Shown here: positions 1 to 11,370 of the stretch, in pieces
Layout of the letters: each line of letters begins with the position of its first letter
Position numbering within the stretch: position 1 is the first letter of the stretch
Assembly: GCA_037693485.1 (NCBI GenBank)
Contig: CM075354.1
Span: forward strand, 65,829,501-65,893,500
From: Kitagawia praeruptora
Lineage: Eukaryota; Streptophyta; Magnoliopsida; Apiales; Apiaceae
Reading direction: 5' to 3'
Length of the DNA: 64,000 bases
The notes under the pieces: generated by a model
Database searches by the model: none
What the model was told of the DNA's origin: nothing
Seen by the model: the letters and a program-made list of their open reading frames with translations, nothing else
Made by a program: the position numbers and the translations under genes

Positions 1-2258
1 TTCTTTCATATCCCTTTAAAACATAAAGTATATTCGCTTTATCCATATTCATATCCATATCCATAATCCATATCCATAATCCATATACATACTCATATTC
101 ATATACATTTCCCTTTTATATCCAAAATCAGGGAAAAACAAATTCTTAACAATATAGTGATAATAGAATCACATATATATTCCATGAAATCATTTTTCTT
201 TGAAGATAATTAATTTTTCAAAGTAAAGATAGAAGAAATCTTGCCTCGATCTCTAAGTCCCAAGAGGAATGATCCGGTGTTCGTCTCGAGTATCTATAAA
301 ACGAAAAGGATCACCATCAGACTGTATTTCACTTAACCACTTAACCTTATATAGTAATACCCTTAACACATCATATATGTTTAACATATCATTATTACTC
401 CAAAAGTTCCAAGAACTTAACCATGTTTAAACTCAATCAAAGTTTTTAGCGATTTACACCATTTCCTTATTAACCACACATGACTGTAAAATTCCTCATA
501 AATTATCAACTTCGAATTTTGACACAAGGTCAGTGGGGTTTGACTCTATATTCACCCTACTATATTGTCCCAAAATTTCATAACTTTTAAAGATATCTAA
601 GTATGGTAATTATGGTCTCAAAGTTGACACAATTGTATTTTCTCGGTTTTCGAAAGTCTTTCACAAAATCCACTTTTCTCCTAAACCGTTCATTAGATTT
701 TGACGTACTTTATATCAAAAAGATCTATGAACCAAGCTCTATCCTCACATGACCAGTTGGTACTATGGGCAGAACCCTAACTCTACCAGTATTGGTCTCA
801 AAAATAAGGCATCTTTTGGTTTAACAAAAATTGGGCATTATAACGGCTATATTTTCATACTTTCCAAAATATTACTCCTCCAAATCCATCATCCACCTTA
901 AACACCATCACCTACACCATGTGGTCATCTTACCAACCATGGTTACAAGCACATACTCCTTTCATATTAAATCAACTCAACTTATAACACACATATAATC
1001 ATAATTTCATGACTTATACAAACTTATCCACTAAACTAATCATAATCCATCATAAACTCAAAAGGGTAAGGATGTTTATACCTTCTTTGAAGCTTTAAAA
1101 CTCTTACTATAGGCTTGTAGTCCTTGATACACCTTGATACAACCTTAAACTAGCAAGAAACATCAAGAACATACTTAGAATTTCGGATTTGTTATAACTC
1201 AGTGGAAAGATCATGAAAAACGAGGGCCTTACCTTGGTTTTCTGGACGAGGATTCTAAAGGAAAGTTGTAGAGCATCTAACCAGATTTCCAACCATATAA
1301 AGAACACAAAATTCCATTGAGTAATGAAGGAGATATGGCCGTTTGAAAATCAGCCCAGAAACTGTCAATCCTCATGGACAGTTTGGTTTCTTCAACTTGG
1401 GGGAGGTATTTGACTAGGCTACACCCCTTTGATGGCTATGAAATCTTGAGCGAATCTTGACCATGGAGTGGAGAGGTTGTGGTTAAAATTTGGTAATTTT
1501 ATCATGGATAGAAATGGAGATATGAATTTTCTTCTTAAGCTTGGTTCTGCTGGGCAGTTTGTGGAGGATGAGAGAAATGGGGTTTGATTGCTTGTTTCTT
1601 GATCTAATCTTGGCTTAATCTTGAAAAATCTTGGGAATTCTAGAACTTAGTAGATTAGTGGTGAAGGTTATGGAAAATCCTCATGTGAAGTTACTAATTT
1701 GCCCCTTAAACATAGTTAGTGGAAGGTGATGTCACCTTAATGTTCTAATAAATCTCTTTTTGCTTTTCTTTTCTAAGTATAATGCTAGCAATCTTGGTAA
1801 ATGATAATGTAGTATGTATCCTTGTTATATTACTAATCTTGGTGGTTTTGTTTCCATACTCATATAATTACGATTCGTTTCGAATACACCTCATTATCCA
1901 AGTGGTTTTGAAATTGTTTAAAAATCCAAATTCCCTTGGCATTTCCTTGACTTAATAATCCCTTGGTTTAATCTAAATTCACCAATTCCTCAATATAAAT
2001 CTTTTAATATTTCCATACTCCTTAATATCCAATAAGATAGAAGCTCATTCGAAATCAAAATCCTCGAAATCCATATTCAGGAATTTCTGAAATCCGTCAT
2101 CGTTTCAAGTCACTCATTTTCGTAGTACAACACTAATATGGTTTCTGATTATTCATTTTCTGTTTCAATTATAGGGTACCTACATACCATTTTCCTAATT
2201 CCTCAAAATCACTATTCCTTTGGGCACTGTAGCCTTTCTAAAGTTTAGGGTTATTACA
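1..2258 (-). repeat. 3' LTR of element A, truncated by the window edge
   Basis: In element orientation the LTR starts at 2258 with TGTAATAACCC and runs left past position 1. Several stretches, for example around 1200-1480, match the Gypsy B LTR around 15940-16200 (TTGTAGAGCATCTAACCAG, GACAGTTT, TTCTTCAACTTGGG and GAGCGAAT.TTG). There is no supported gene in it. Short reading frames are accidental. Confidence 0.75.
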
Positions 2259-2275
2259 GTCTTCCCCCTTAATAG
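2259..2275 (-). other. Polypurine tract of element A
   Basis: The minus strand reads CCTATTAAGGGGGAAGAC directly before the LTR start TGTAATAACCC. This is where plus-strand DNA synthesis would be primed. The same arrangement, with nearly the same neighbouring sequence (ATTCCGTCCCGGAATC), occurs in Gypsy B at 17248. Confidence 0.7.
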
Positions 2276-3094
2276 GATTCCGTCCCGGAATCATGTTGAT
2301 AATATCCATGGATACCTTTCTCATCCGACACTTTCCAACTTCTATACCACTTCCTTTATCCTTTAGTTCTTCCCTAATATCTCTATCTTGTTTGCGCAAA
2401 AATATACCAACATAAACTTGCTTGTCATTCATCAACATGCCATTTAGCTTTTCAATAGCAGTACTTTTATTATCTTTCCCCTTGCAAATCTCCTCCTGTA
2501 TTCAATCATTCTATATTATCTCATCTCTCCTTCTTCTTTTGACTAAGGGTATCGGCCACCACATTGGCCTCCCCTGAATGGTAGTGTATCTCACCATGGT
2601 TTGTCTATATTTTGATCTCTTTCATGACATAAAATATTAATACTCCAACATTTGTATATATCACCTCTGTAAAATTTTCCAGAAAATAAATTATAATATT
2701 ATTCCTTGAAACGATTGTAAGAAAATATCAATTATAATATATATTTCCTATTCGTACTTATACGAGCAAATACTTTCCCTTCATTCTAAGAATTATCCTT
2801 GCACTTTCCTCATTATTCCCAAATCTCTTTTTTATAGAGTTCTCTGACTCTTGACATGTATTGATTTGGATGACACGAGAATAACTTACTTTCTTATATT
2901 AACATAGTTTACTTTCTCACAGATAGATTATTCTTATCTATATTATCAGCCTATTTACACCATTCATTGACTTAGTCGATCCCTAACCAAACATTTACAC
3001 TTAAAAGGTTAAATTAGAGTGTACCTGCAATTTCCTCCGGATACCTTATCCCATATGTCTATTGTTCACTATACGCTCTTTACATCTTGCTGAT
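2276..3094 (-). pseudogene. Residual internal region of element A with RNase H tail
   Basis: On the minus strand, 2543-2599 translates to HYHSGEANVVADTLS. This is the conserved end of the Gypsy RNase H domain, where the last catalytic Asp lies in the (N/V)VAD motif. No other pol domain is left. The piece is only about 270 bp from the polypurine tract, so integrase has been deleted. The stretch 2780-3094 resembles sequence inside the Gypsy B LTR (near 16970-17120), sharing GATTTGGATGACA and AGATAGATTATTCTTATCTA. Confidence 0.55.
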
Positions 3095-4851
3095 TGTTAA
3101 GTGGAGTTTATATCCACTTGGAGCGTTCCATATTGGCTTAAATTGATTGCTTTGGCCTCAAGTTTGTTGTAGTTTTGATGTGTTTTGTGTAAGTGTGTAG
3201 GTTTGGAAGAATGTTGATTAAGATCGTTGTTTCCGTCACTTTTGGAGTTGAATTCGGGCTTAATAATGTAGAATGGAGTCTTGTTGTGGTTCACCATGAG
3301 GATTCCAAGCATAGAGGATTGAAAACGGAAGAGAACGCAAAAAGAACGGGAGCAAACGGAGCAAAAACGAAGGAAATAGAGCTGAAAAACGAAGGACAGA
3401 AAATTCCATCAGATTGTGGCCGGGCAGTCTGCCCCAGATTTCGAGCACCCTGCTCAGAATTCGAACTGGAATGCAGAATGTTGCTGGGCAGACTGCTCCA
3501 ATCCTGAGCAGTCTGCTCAAAATCGCGCTGAAAATTTACAGTTTTGCCCTTTTTACGATTTTGCCCATATCTTGAGTTCTAGAAGTCAGTTTTGGGCGAT
3601 CTTACTGTCCACGCGAAGATAACGAGATTCTCTATCATTCTAAAGTGGTCCAGAGGTCTAATTACAACTGGAACGGTCCAGAAATACTGAAGAAAAGTCA
3701 GCTACGAATTTTCCTTGAAAACAGAATCAGTTTAGGAAACGTATTTTACAGAAATTCTATTATAATTCTGTTTTGGTATTTTCTTGCTGGGCAAGACTTC
3801 TAGAGCCTATATAAACACATCCAACCCTTGTAATTGGAGATATACATTATAATAGTTTTATTATTTGTAACCTAGCTTAGATCTGCAAGGGAGAAAAGGA
3901 GAGAAGGATTCAACGCTCGTGACAAGCAACGGATCTAGATCTACTTCATCCTTTGTGTTACTTTGGATTATAGATTTGTTTTCTCAAACTCTTGTTTATT
4001 AATATAATTACTTCTTTTATTCATATCTTGTTATTTACCATGTTTTCATCAAATCCCATGGTGACGAAAGGTTTAATTATGAACTAATCGTTGTCATGGG
4101 ATCCTAGTGGATTTATCTATGTAGCTTAGTAGTTTGCATGCCTTAAAAATTTATGTGTGGTGAATATTGATATCCTCGTATGGTTAATCTTAATGCTTTT
4201 GGATGCGTAGCTAACATCTAAATTGAATTGTTAATCTCTTGCTAAACGAGAGTGGATCTTGAGATTTAGAACTTGCCAAGCTAGCATAGGATAGGTTGGT
4301 GTTTTGACATCATGATTTGTGGCATCAATAGAGATATTATGCTACCCTATGTGATCTAAGTGGATAACTTGTGCTTCAACCTGTATGTTTTCAAATTCTA
4401 TAGAGATATAGGGTCTAAACATAATAGGTGCCTACTCATCTTCTATCTCTTTTGTGGATGTATGCGTAGATTGGTACTAGTATACCGAGAGGTAACTTTT
4501 ACTCTTTTCGTGTTATTCGATCAGATATCAAAACCATCGCATGTTTTAATTAAAGGGTGCAACTCTAAGTGAAGTAGATGATGAAACTAGGATTCCATGT
4601 TTTATTCTCATATAAGTAATTCGATTTTTATTCTCGTTAATTGTTTAATTCTTAGTTTTATAATTTACACTTAGTTAATTTAGATAATCAATCTCAATTT
4701 TGTTATTTGTCTTAGCAGTGGATAAAAACCATACACCGGTGCATAGGTACATTAATTGAATTGAACACCATTCTAGATCTCTGTGGGAACGAACTTGATT
4801 TAATCATATATTACTTGTGACAACGTGCGCTTGCGTAAATTTTGCATAACA
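3095..4851 (+). mobile_element. Solo LTR of a Gypsy-like element (1757 bp)
   Basis: The segment starts with TGTTAAGTGG and ends with GCATAACA, giving a 5-bp inverted end TGTTA/TAACA. It is flanked by a perfect 5-bp duplication CTGAT at 3090-3094 and 4852-4856. No internal domain or second LTR is present, so this is a solo LTR left by LTR-LTR recombination. The end region (CTGTGGGAACGAACTTG then GTGCGCTTGCG) looks like the U5 end of plant Gypsy LTRs. A TATA box lies in the middle. No gene is supported inside. Confidence 0.85.
3807..3816 (+). promoter_or_regulatory. TATA box of the solo LTR
   Basis: CTATATAAAC lies about 710 bp into the solo LTR, at the expected U3/R position. It is followed by a T-rich leader. 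It could still start transcription into the flanking Copia1 sequence; that is inference. Confidence 0.5.
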
Positions 4852-4866
4852 CTGATCCACCTTAGT

Positions 4867-5097
4867 TCCAATAAGATAGAAGCTCATTCGAAATCAAAAT
4901 CCTCGAAATCCATATTCAGGAATTTTTGAAATCCGTCATCGTTTCAAGTCACTCATTCTCGTAGTACAACACTAATATGGTTTCTGATTATTCATTTTAT
5001 GTTTCAATTATAGGGTACCTACATACCATTTTCCTAATTCCTCAAAATCACTATTCCTTTGGGCACTGTAGCCTTTCTAAAGTTTAGGGTTATTACA
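4867..5097 (-). repeat. Truncated 5' LTR of element A
   Basis: About 231 bp nearly identical to 2028-2258, including the terminus GGGTTATTACA. In element orientation only the first part of the 5' LTR remains; the rest and the primer site are deleted. The short stretch 4857-4866 joins it to internal sequence. Confidence 0.75.
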
Positions 5098-7446
5098 GTT
5101 GTACCCAAGATTCCTTGGGTCCTGCCTTGTTAGCTTTTCTCCTGTTTTTCAAGCCTTTACCACCCAAGGGTTCTGATTGAGTTAAATCAATCATTACTCT
5201 ATGTGTAGGACTCTGAAAGACAGGTTGGTTCACATATTCATATTCATTCAAGCTAGTTGTACAATTTGGCATATTCTGTGCAAACATGTTATTCATTATC
5301 CATGACAACTGAGGCATTTTATAAGCATTGTGGCATGGATTATGCATGAATGGCATGTTAGCATAGTGACTAGATGCATGAGCAGGTTGAGCAAACATGT
5401 TAGGCATAACATTCATGGCAGGCACATGCACAGACATAGGCATACTAAACACAGAAGTTTTCTTAACAGATTTACAGTTGGCAGACAAATGATTTACGCT
5501 TCCACAGTATGCACATTCCTTTCGAGGAGCATATTTATCAGGTGTGTAGTTACTGTGTTTGTTAATTCCTACCTTGCCGTTTCTGTTCTTTTTACTTGCC
5601 TTAGTCTTAGATTCAATCTTCTCTAACTTGTCCGTTGATTTTTTAGTAGACAAGTTGCCTATGTTGCTTTGTTCAACTGACTTGGTTTTGCTACACTCTC
5701 CTAACACAAAGTTTTTGCTGACAGGTCCATATTTCTTATGCAATTTAGTTAGGGTTGCATTACTGACATGTTTCAACTCCTTTGGACAATCATCATCCAC
5801 AGACTCACTGTCTGATGCACTCTCTATCAACATCTAACTTTGCTTCTGCTAATTTGTGGAAGGATCTAATTCCTTGAACTTTACATATTTTTTCAGTTTT
5901 AACCTTTGATCCACCCCACCTAGCAATTAGATCTTGTTCCTTTTTCAATTGTTCCTTTAAACAATCTTCTCTATCTAAGGCCTCAAGCATTTTATCTTTT
6001 ACATCCTGGTAGTCTCTTCTCATTGTCTCAAAGTCAATTAACTGAGTTTCTAACAGTGTATTCCTGTCACCTAACTTAGCATTCAGATCCTTAATCTTGC
6101 TATTCCTTTTGTTAAGTGATTTCAATGTGACATGCATGTTATACAGTTCATTTGACATTTCATTGACAACATCATCACATTAATCTTTAGAAAGCTCAGT
6201 TAGGTTCGTAGAGTATACCTGGTTGCTTGCTGCATCATTCTTTTTTGCCATGAGTGCAAGATTGACAAACTCTTCTTCTGTATCTGAGTTTCCTCCAGCT
6301 GCCCAGTCATCATCTTTAGGCACAAATGCTCTTTCCTTTTGCTTGAGAAGATCAAAGTATTCTTGTAGTCATCAGTTCCAGACTGTTTCTTTTCATTCTC
6401 AGCTTTGGATTTTCTGCATTCATTGGCAAAGTGGCCAGCAATTCCACAGCTATAGCACTTGATCTTTGACCTCTCAGCCATACCCTTGTTTGGTTGATAG
6501 CTTTTTTTGAATTGCCCGGCTCCTGCTGGATTCTTCTTGAATCTTAGCTTTGAAAACCTTTTTGATAGAAATGCTAAGTATTCATCTAGATCTTCAGATT
6601 CATCCTCACTCAGTGCATCAAGTTCTTCAATCATCTTGATTTTGCCTTTGCTAGTTCCAGCTCCACCTTAACAAGTTCTCTGACTTGGTGTGGTTTCAAC
6701 ATCCTTCATCTTCTCTCCATCTTGATAGGTTGGAATATTGGCCACCAAAGCTACATTTCCACATTTCTTCTGGCTCTTCTCAACTTCTTCATCTTGTTGA
6801 AGCTCGAGCTCAAAGGTCTTTAGAATTCCATAAAGTCTCTCAAGTGTATAGTCTTTGTAGTCTTGAGAATTTCTCAATGAAACTGTCACAGGCTTCCATT
6901 CTTTAGGTAAAGACCTTAGAAATTTTAGGTTGGAGTCTTTAGTTTCATAAATTCTTCCATACAACTTTAACCCATTGAACAGTTTTTGAAACCTGCTAAA
7001 TATGTCAGTTAAGCCTTCACCTGTATTACAGTGAAAATGTTCATACTGTTGTATGAGAAGTTGTTTCTTATTCTCTCTACTTGCTCAGTTCCTTCACAGA
7101 GTCTCCGAATAGTGTCCCAGACTTGCTTGGTAGTGGTGCAGTTGATTACACTATCGAACATGTCCTGATCAATGCCATTGAACAATATATTCATGGCCTT
7201 TTTGTCCTTCTGGACTTCTTCTTTGTCTCCATCTGACAATTCTGCTGGCAGTTTGGGAATTGGCCTTCCAGCAGCTGCTTCTCCAACTGCAGTGTTGGCC
7301 TTCATAGGGATATGAGGACCTCTCTCTATGCAGTTTACATAGCCTTCATCGATGGATGAGAGATGTAGGTACATCTTTACTTTCCAGTGAAAGTAATTAT
7401 CTTTGTCGAGGATTGGTATTTTTACTCCTGCATCCTTGAATCCCAT
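5098..7446 (-). pseudogene. Copia1 gag (nucleocapsid polyprotein), broken
   Basis: The start is the ATG at 7446, about 30 bp downstream of the primer site. The N-terminus (GVKIPILDKDNYFHWKVKM) is the DUF4219/UBN2 gag type. A CCHC zinc knuckle, CYSCGIAGHFANEC, follows near 6415-6460; then a Glu/Lys-rich coiled coil (5805-6158); then a second knuckle, CAYCGSVNHLSANC, near 5478-5520. Gag would package RNA in cytoplasmic particles. The reading frame shifts at least three times (near 6970-7010, 6160-6360 and 5810-5830). Element A cuts the C-terminus at 5097/5098 after a GPKESWV motif that normally precedes protease. It cannot make a full protein. Confidence 0.8.
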
Positions 7447-7479
7447 GGTGGTGATCTTTAAACTTCTTGTATGTTAGAA

Positions 7480-7495
7480 GCTCACTCTGATACCA
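7480..7495 (-). other. Primer binding site of Copia1
   Basis: The minus strand reads TGGTATCAGAGTGAGC, complementary to the 3' end of plant initiator tRNA-Met. With the LTR ending in TATCA at 7498, the gap is 2 nt, as in Copia2 and Copia3. Confidence 0.85.
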
Positions 7496-7497
7496 AT

Positions 7498-8968
7498 TGA
7501 TATGTCCCAATTGTACACCACGAGATTGTAGAAGGAGGGGGGTTGAATACAATCTCAACTAAATTCTTTCGAATTGATGAGGTCTTGATAGATTGTTATA
7601 AGAACTTAAACAAAACAAGATAAATAGAATATCTAAAGCATATACAACACACGATATAAAAAATCTCAGGTGGGTTGGCTTATCAACTTGATCCACCTGA
7701 TGGTTGTATTTGAAGATAATTCTCTGCGTAATAATACACAGCTGCGGTTACAAATTTTTAGTGTTTACAAGAAAACCTAAAGCTATCAACCTTGTGATCA
7801 GTGTTTTCTTCTCTACTAAAACTATGCTGCTCTTACAGTTATTTAAAACTATATGAAGACAAGTAAGTTACATAAAATGTAATGATACATTTTTTATATA
7901 ACTTGTCACACACACATACTCAAAGTGATTTCCATTTATGGAATTATCTTGAAAGTCTTCTCTTCTTGATTTGGACAATCCCAGTAGGCATTGAGACAGT
8001 GTATGTTTCTTTCTTCAAAAGTGACTAAGTTCTTGAGGTGACTTAGCTTCCAAGCCCACATGATGCTTTCTGCACAAGGTCATTTTGCTTTTGGATCTTT
8101 GTCTCTGAAAGTAGCTTTATCAAAAGGGTTAATCCTTTTGAGAGTCAATAAGCCTTTCTGCTTATTGAGCTGTGCTAGAACTTCCCAGACAGAACGGCTG
8201 ATCTTTATGTATTTGTCGAAATATCCTTTGAGTCTTTCAGTAGATGTGTAATCATGTTGGAGGTTGCTTTCACTCTTATTGTTGCCCTTGAGTCGAATAA
8301 ACAGTGACTGATTTCACCTTTCACTTGGAAGAGTTTGAGCCTTCGAATATTTACAATTTGACTCCCTACTCATAACATCCTCTGTGTAATTGATCACTGT
8401 CTATAAGTCACGGGTTGCAAAGTAATTCTGGGTTTGATCTTCATTCGATATGTTTCCTTTAAAGAACTCTATTTTATTAACACAGGGTTGAGTTCTCGAA
8501 CAGATGTATTTTGAGTTCTCGAATGATGACTTCTCGAATAGTTCTTCAGAGTTCTCGAATGACTTCTCGAATAGTTCCTTGAATAGCCTTCTCGATTAGA
8601 GTTGTTGCAGACTTCTCGAATAGAACAGTCTGAACTTCTCGAACTAGAACTTCTCGAATATAACACTCTGACTTCTCGAACTGGGACTTCTCGAATAACC
8701 CTTTTTGGTAGAGTTCTCGAATGACTTCTCGAACTCATCTTTTCTTGACTTCTCGAATAGACTTGCATGGTTATGGAAAACCCCTCTTTTGATTACGGAT
8801 ATCTGATTGTAGCATGTTGTGGCTTGTTACATACATTAAACCCTAACTATTTGCAGTGTTTTATTCATAAGATGTAGCCTTTGTTTATCTGCAATACAGC
8901 TGGCTTCCTGATTGGATTATCAGCTTCGGTTCCTTGATTCATTTTCTGCCTTGTGGTATTTGTTATCA
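7498..8968 (-). repeat. 5' LTR of Copia1
   Basis: The preferred limits give terminal inverted repeats TGATA/TATCA and a 2-nt gap to the primer site. An alternative is 7503-8995 (TGTTGAG...GGGACA); the second LTR is outside the window, so this stays open. Near the U5 end the minus strand has ATTCAACCCCCC followed by CTTCTACAAT, a feature shared with Copia3. U3 contains a dense TTCTCGAA array at 8493-8760. No gene is supported in the LTR. Confidence 0.6.
8493..8760. promoter_or_regulatory. Array of 13 TTCTCGAA palindromes, heat-shock-element-like
   Basis: Thirteen exact copies of TTCTCGAA lie in about 270 bp of the Copia1 U3, with further variants such as TTCTCGAT. TTCnnGAA is the core dimer of the heat shock element bound by HSF factors. 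The spacing between dimers varies, and I see no perfect three-unit nGAAnnTTCnnGAAn run. The array could be a heat-responsive enhancer or simply a tandem-like LTR repeat. Confidence 0.45.
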
Positions 8969-9036
8969 TCATCTTGAAACATGTATGACTCAACAGTGGT
9001 GGAGGTAGTCATTTTGGAGGTGTCACGTCTCTCTTG
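8969..9036 (-). pseudogene. Gypsy1 gag fragment between Copia1 and Copia2
   Basis: On the minus strand this 68-bp remnant continues the open frame that stops at 35601 on the other side of Copia2 (frame passing through EMQGRPQQ). The bases 9032-9036 (TCTTG) are the left Copia2 target duplication. It is the only piece of the host Gypsy1 element visible on this side. Confidence 0.5.
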
Positions 9037-9373
9037 TGTTGGGTTTGTGGAGTCTATCAGGTTTCAGAATTGGATTCTAACTTGAGTTAGGAATTCCTGA
9101 ATTGGACTCTAATTAGAGTTAGGATTAGAGTTATGAATTTCAGAATTAGACTCTGATTTATTTTGACCCAGTTTCTTCTCTTATAAATACTCATGTAATT
9201 GTAACACAACAACAAAACATAACACAATTGTGAGAGATCAATACAAAATTAGTGCGGCTTGTGGAGTAGGAATTTCTGAACCACCTAAAATCTTTGTCTT
9301 GTGTGATTGTCATTTATTTTCTTGTTCTTATTTATTCGCTTTGGGTTTTGCTTTCGTTGTTGTATACTCAACA
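9037..9373 (+). repeat. 5' LTR of Copia2
   Basis: 337 bp, TGTTGGG to CTCAACA. It contains a TATA box at 9182 and short direct repeats of the type GAATT.GA.TCTAA. The 3' LTR differs by about ten changes. Confidence 0.95.
9182..9189 (+). promoter_or_regulatory. TATA box of the Copia2 LTR
   Basis: TATAAATA lies 145 bp into the LTR, preceded by a CT-rich stretch (TTTCTTCTC). Transcription would start about 30 bp downstream and run into gag. Confidence 0.65.
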
Positions 9374-9375
9374 AC

Positions 9376-9388
9376 TGGTATCAAGAGC
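9376..9388 (+). other. Primer binding site of Copia2
   Basis: TGGTATCAAGAGC, 2 nt after the LTR, matches the 3' end of initiator tRNA-Met apart from one extra A. Confidence 0.85.
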
Positions 9389-9413
9389 CTAGGTTTTCAG
9401 GCGAGTGGGAGCG

Positions 9414-11356
9414 ATGGCAGAAGAAGGGGAAGTAAAGATCGACAAATTTGATGGCAAAGATTTTGGGTTTTGGAAGATGCAAATTGAAGATTATTTGTAT
9501 CAGAAAAAACTACACGAACCGCTGGAGGAGAAGAAGCCAGATTCAATAGATGAGAAAGATTGGAATCTATTGGATAGGCAGGCTCTGGGTGTTTTCAGAT
9601 TGACTTTGGTGAAGAACGTTGCTTACAATATCGTCAAGGAAACGACAACTTATGGATTGATCAAGGCGTTATCAAATATGTATGAGAAGCCATCTGCTTC
9701 AAATAAGGTATATTTGTGTCGCTTGTTATTTGCCACGAGATTGAATGAAGGTGATTGTGTTGCTGATCATGTGAACGAATTTAACTCTATCCTATCAAGA
9801 TTGACATTAGTGGATATTAAATTCGATGATGAAGTACAAGCCTTGTTGTTGGTATCCTCGTTACCTGACAATTGGTCAGGATTTGTCACTGCTATTTGTA
9901 ATTCATCTGGGAACAGTAAGATGACTTTTGATGGAGTTCGAGATGCGATTCTTGGAGAAGATATTCGTAGGAGAAACTCAGGAGAGTCGTCAGGTTCCTT
10001 GTTGAGTACTGAGAGTAGAGGCAGAAATTCCGATAGGGGGCATAATCAGGGGCGTAGCAGATCGAAGTCACAGAAGAGAGGACAATCCAAAGATCGCAAG
10101 GAGGTTGTTTGTTGGAATTGTCAGAAGAAAGGTCACTTCAGAAATCAGTGTACGGCTCCCGCAGCTCCTAAAGGAAAGAAGAAAGAGGTTAATTCAGCTA
10201 ATGTAGTTGAAGAAGTGGCGGATGACAATGCTTTGATTTGTTGTGTTGAATGTTCGGTTGAATCATGGGTTATGGATTCTGGTGCATCATTCCATGCTAC
10301 CCCTTGCAAGGATTTGATGTTAAATTTCAGACTTGGAAATTTTGGTAAACTTCGTCTTGCTGATGATGAGACTTTGGATATTACGGGCATGGGAGATATT
10401 AATCTCAAGACCTCTTTGGGGACTAGCTGGACGTTGAAAGATTTAAGGTACATTCCTGGACTGAAGAAGATGCCGATATCTGTGGGTCAGTTAGATAAGG
10501 AAGGGTATCGAGTTACTTTCGGAGACGGACAGTGGAAGGTTATAAAGGGGAATCTAGTTGTTGCTCGTGGAGAGAAAAAGGGGACGTTGTACATAGTTGA
10601 ACAATCTAGCTATGAAGCAAATACAGTTGCTGATGAGATTGGGTCTTCAACTTTATGGCACCAAAGACTTGGTCATATGAGTGAAAAGGGTATGAAGCTG
10701 TTAACTTCGAAGGGGAAGATTCCAGAGCTGAAGAATGTGGAAGTTGGGTTCTGTGAGCCATGTGTTCTTGGAAAGCAGAAACGAGTTACTTTTGCAAAAT
10801 CAGGGAGGACACCCAAGGCTGAGAAGTTAGAGCTAGTTCATACAAATGTATATGGTCCAACAGCAGTTGCGTCGTTGGGAGGATCTCGCTACTATGTCAC
10901 TTTCATTGACGATTCAACTAGAAAGGTATGGGTTTATTTTTTGAAGAATAAATCGGATGTGTTTGCCACTTTCAAGAAGTGGAAGACCGAAGTTGAAAAT
11001 CAAACCGGTTTGAAGGTTAAGAGTTTGATGTCAGATAATGATGGTGAGTACAGTAGTGATGAGTTTAAAAGCTACTGCGCAGAATATGGGATTAGAATGA
11101 TCAAAACAATTCCAGAGACACCACAACAGAATGGTGTTGCAGAGCGCATGAATAGAACCTTGAATGAGAGGGCCAAGAGTATGAGGTTACATGCAGGGTT
11201 GCCAAAGATTTTTTGGGCAGATGCAGTTAGCACAGCAGCGTATCTCATAAATAGAGGACCTTCAGTTCCTTTGGGGTTCAAGATTCCTGAAGAAGAGTGG
11301 CAGAAAAAGGAGGTAAATCTTTCACACTTGCGAGTATTTGGTTGTGTTTCTTATGT
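9414..11356 (+). pseudogene. Copia2 gag-protease-integrase half, ends at the CACTA insertion
   Basis: The ATG at 9414 starts a 647-codon open frame. Residues 1-220 are a Copia gag (KFDGKDFGFWKMQIEDYL). A CCHC knuckle CWNCQKKGHFRNQC is at about 233-246. Protease has DSGAS at about 288. The pre-integrase motif LWHQRLGHMS is near 416. Integrase keeps the second catalytic Asp (SDNDGEY, about 541) and the Glu (GVAERMNR, about 577), 35 residues apart. The first catalytic Asp, expected in the H(S/T)D.xGP motif, is Asn (HTNVYGP, about 478), so the integrase would be inactive even without the insertion. The frame runs to SYV and is cut by the CACTA; it resumes at 33212. Confidence 0.92.
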
Positions 11357-11370
11357 CACTACGCCATAAA
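11357..11370 (+). repeat. Left terminal inverted repeat of the CACTA
   Basis: CACTACGCCATAAA, 14 bp perfect with the right end. Similarity continues imperfectly for about 20 bp (A.ATGCAACGC on both ends). Confidence 0.95.

Larger units (their letters stand above)
1..5097 (-). mobile_element. Gypsy-type LTR retrotransposon A, left part beyond the window
   Basis: The element reads on the minus strand. A long LTR (1-2258) is followed by a polypurine tract, a short degenerate RNase H remnant, a nested solo LTR and a truncated second LTR (4867-5097). The last roughly 230 bp of both LTR copies match closely, starting at TCCAATAAGATAG and ending at GGGTTATTACA. The right end is cut cleanly into the Copia1 gag at 5097/5098, so the TSD is probably GTTGT (5098-5102); its partner lies left of position 1. 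Most of the right LTR and nearly all coding sequence are deleted, with the break near 4857-4866. The LTR is recognisably related to that of Gypsy B. Confidence 0.75.
5098..8968 (-). mobile_element. Copia1, Sirevirus-like Copia element, gag end only
   Basis: A minus-strand Copia element has its 5' LTR at about 7498-8968, a primer site at 7480-7495 and a broken gag at 5098-7446. It is interrupted by element A exactly where gag passes into the protease region. Protease, integrase and reverse transcriptase must lie left of the window or be lost. Gag layout (UBN2-like domain, CCHC knuckle, coiled coil, second CCHC knuckle) is the same as in Copia3, so I place it in the Sirevirus group. Confidence 0.75.

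Noticed and set aside
8469..8768. Arg/Ser-rich open frame (SRSHSRT repeats) on the minus strand, looking like an SR protein
   Set aside because: It is produced by the TTCTCGAA array in the Copia1 LTR; the repeat explains the protein pattern.
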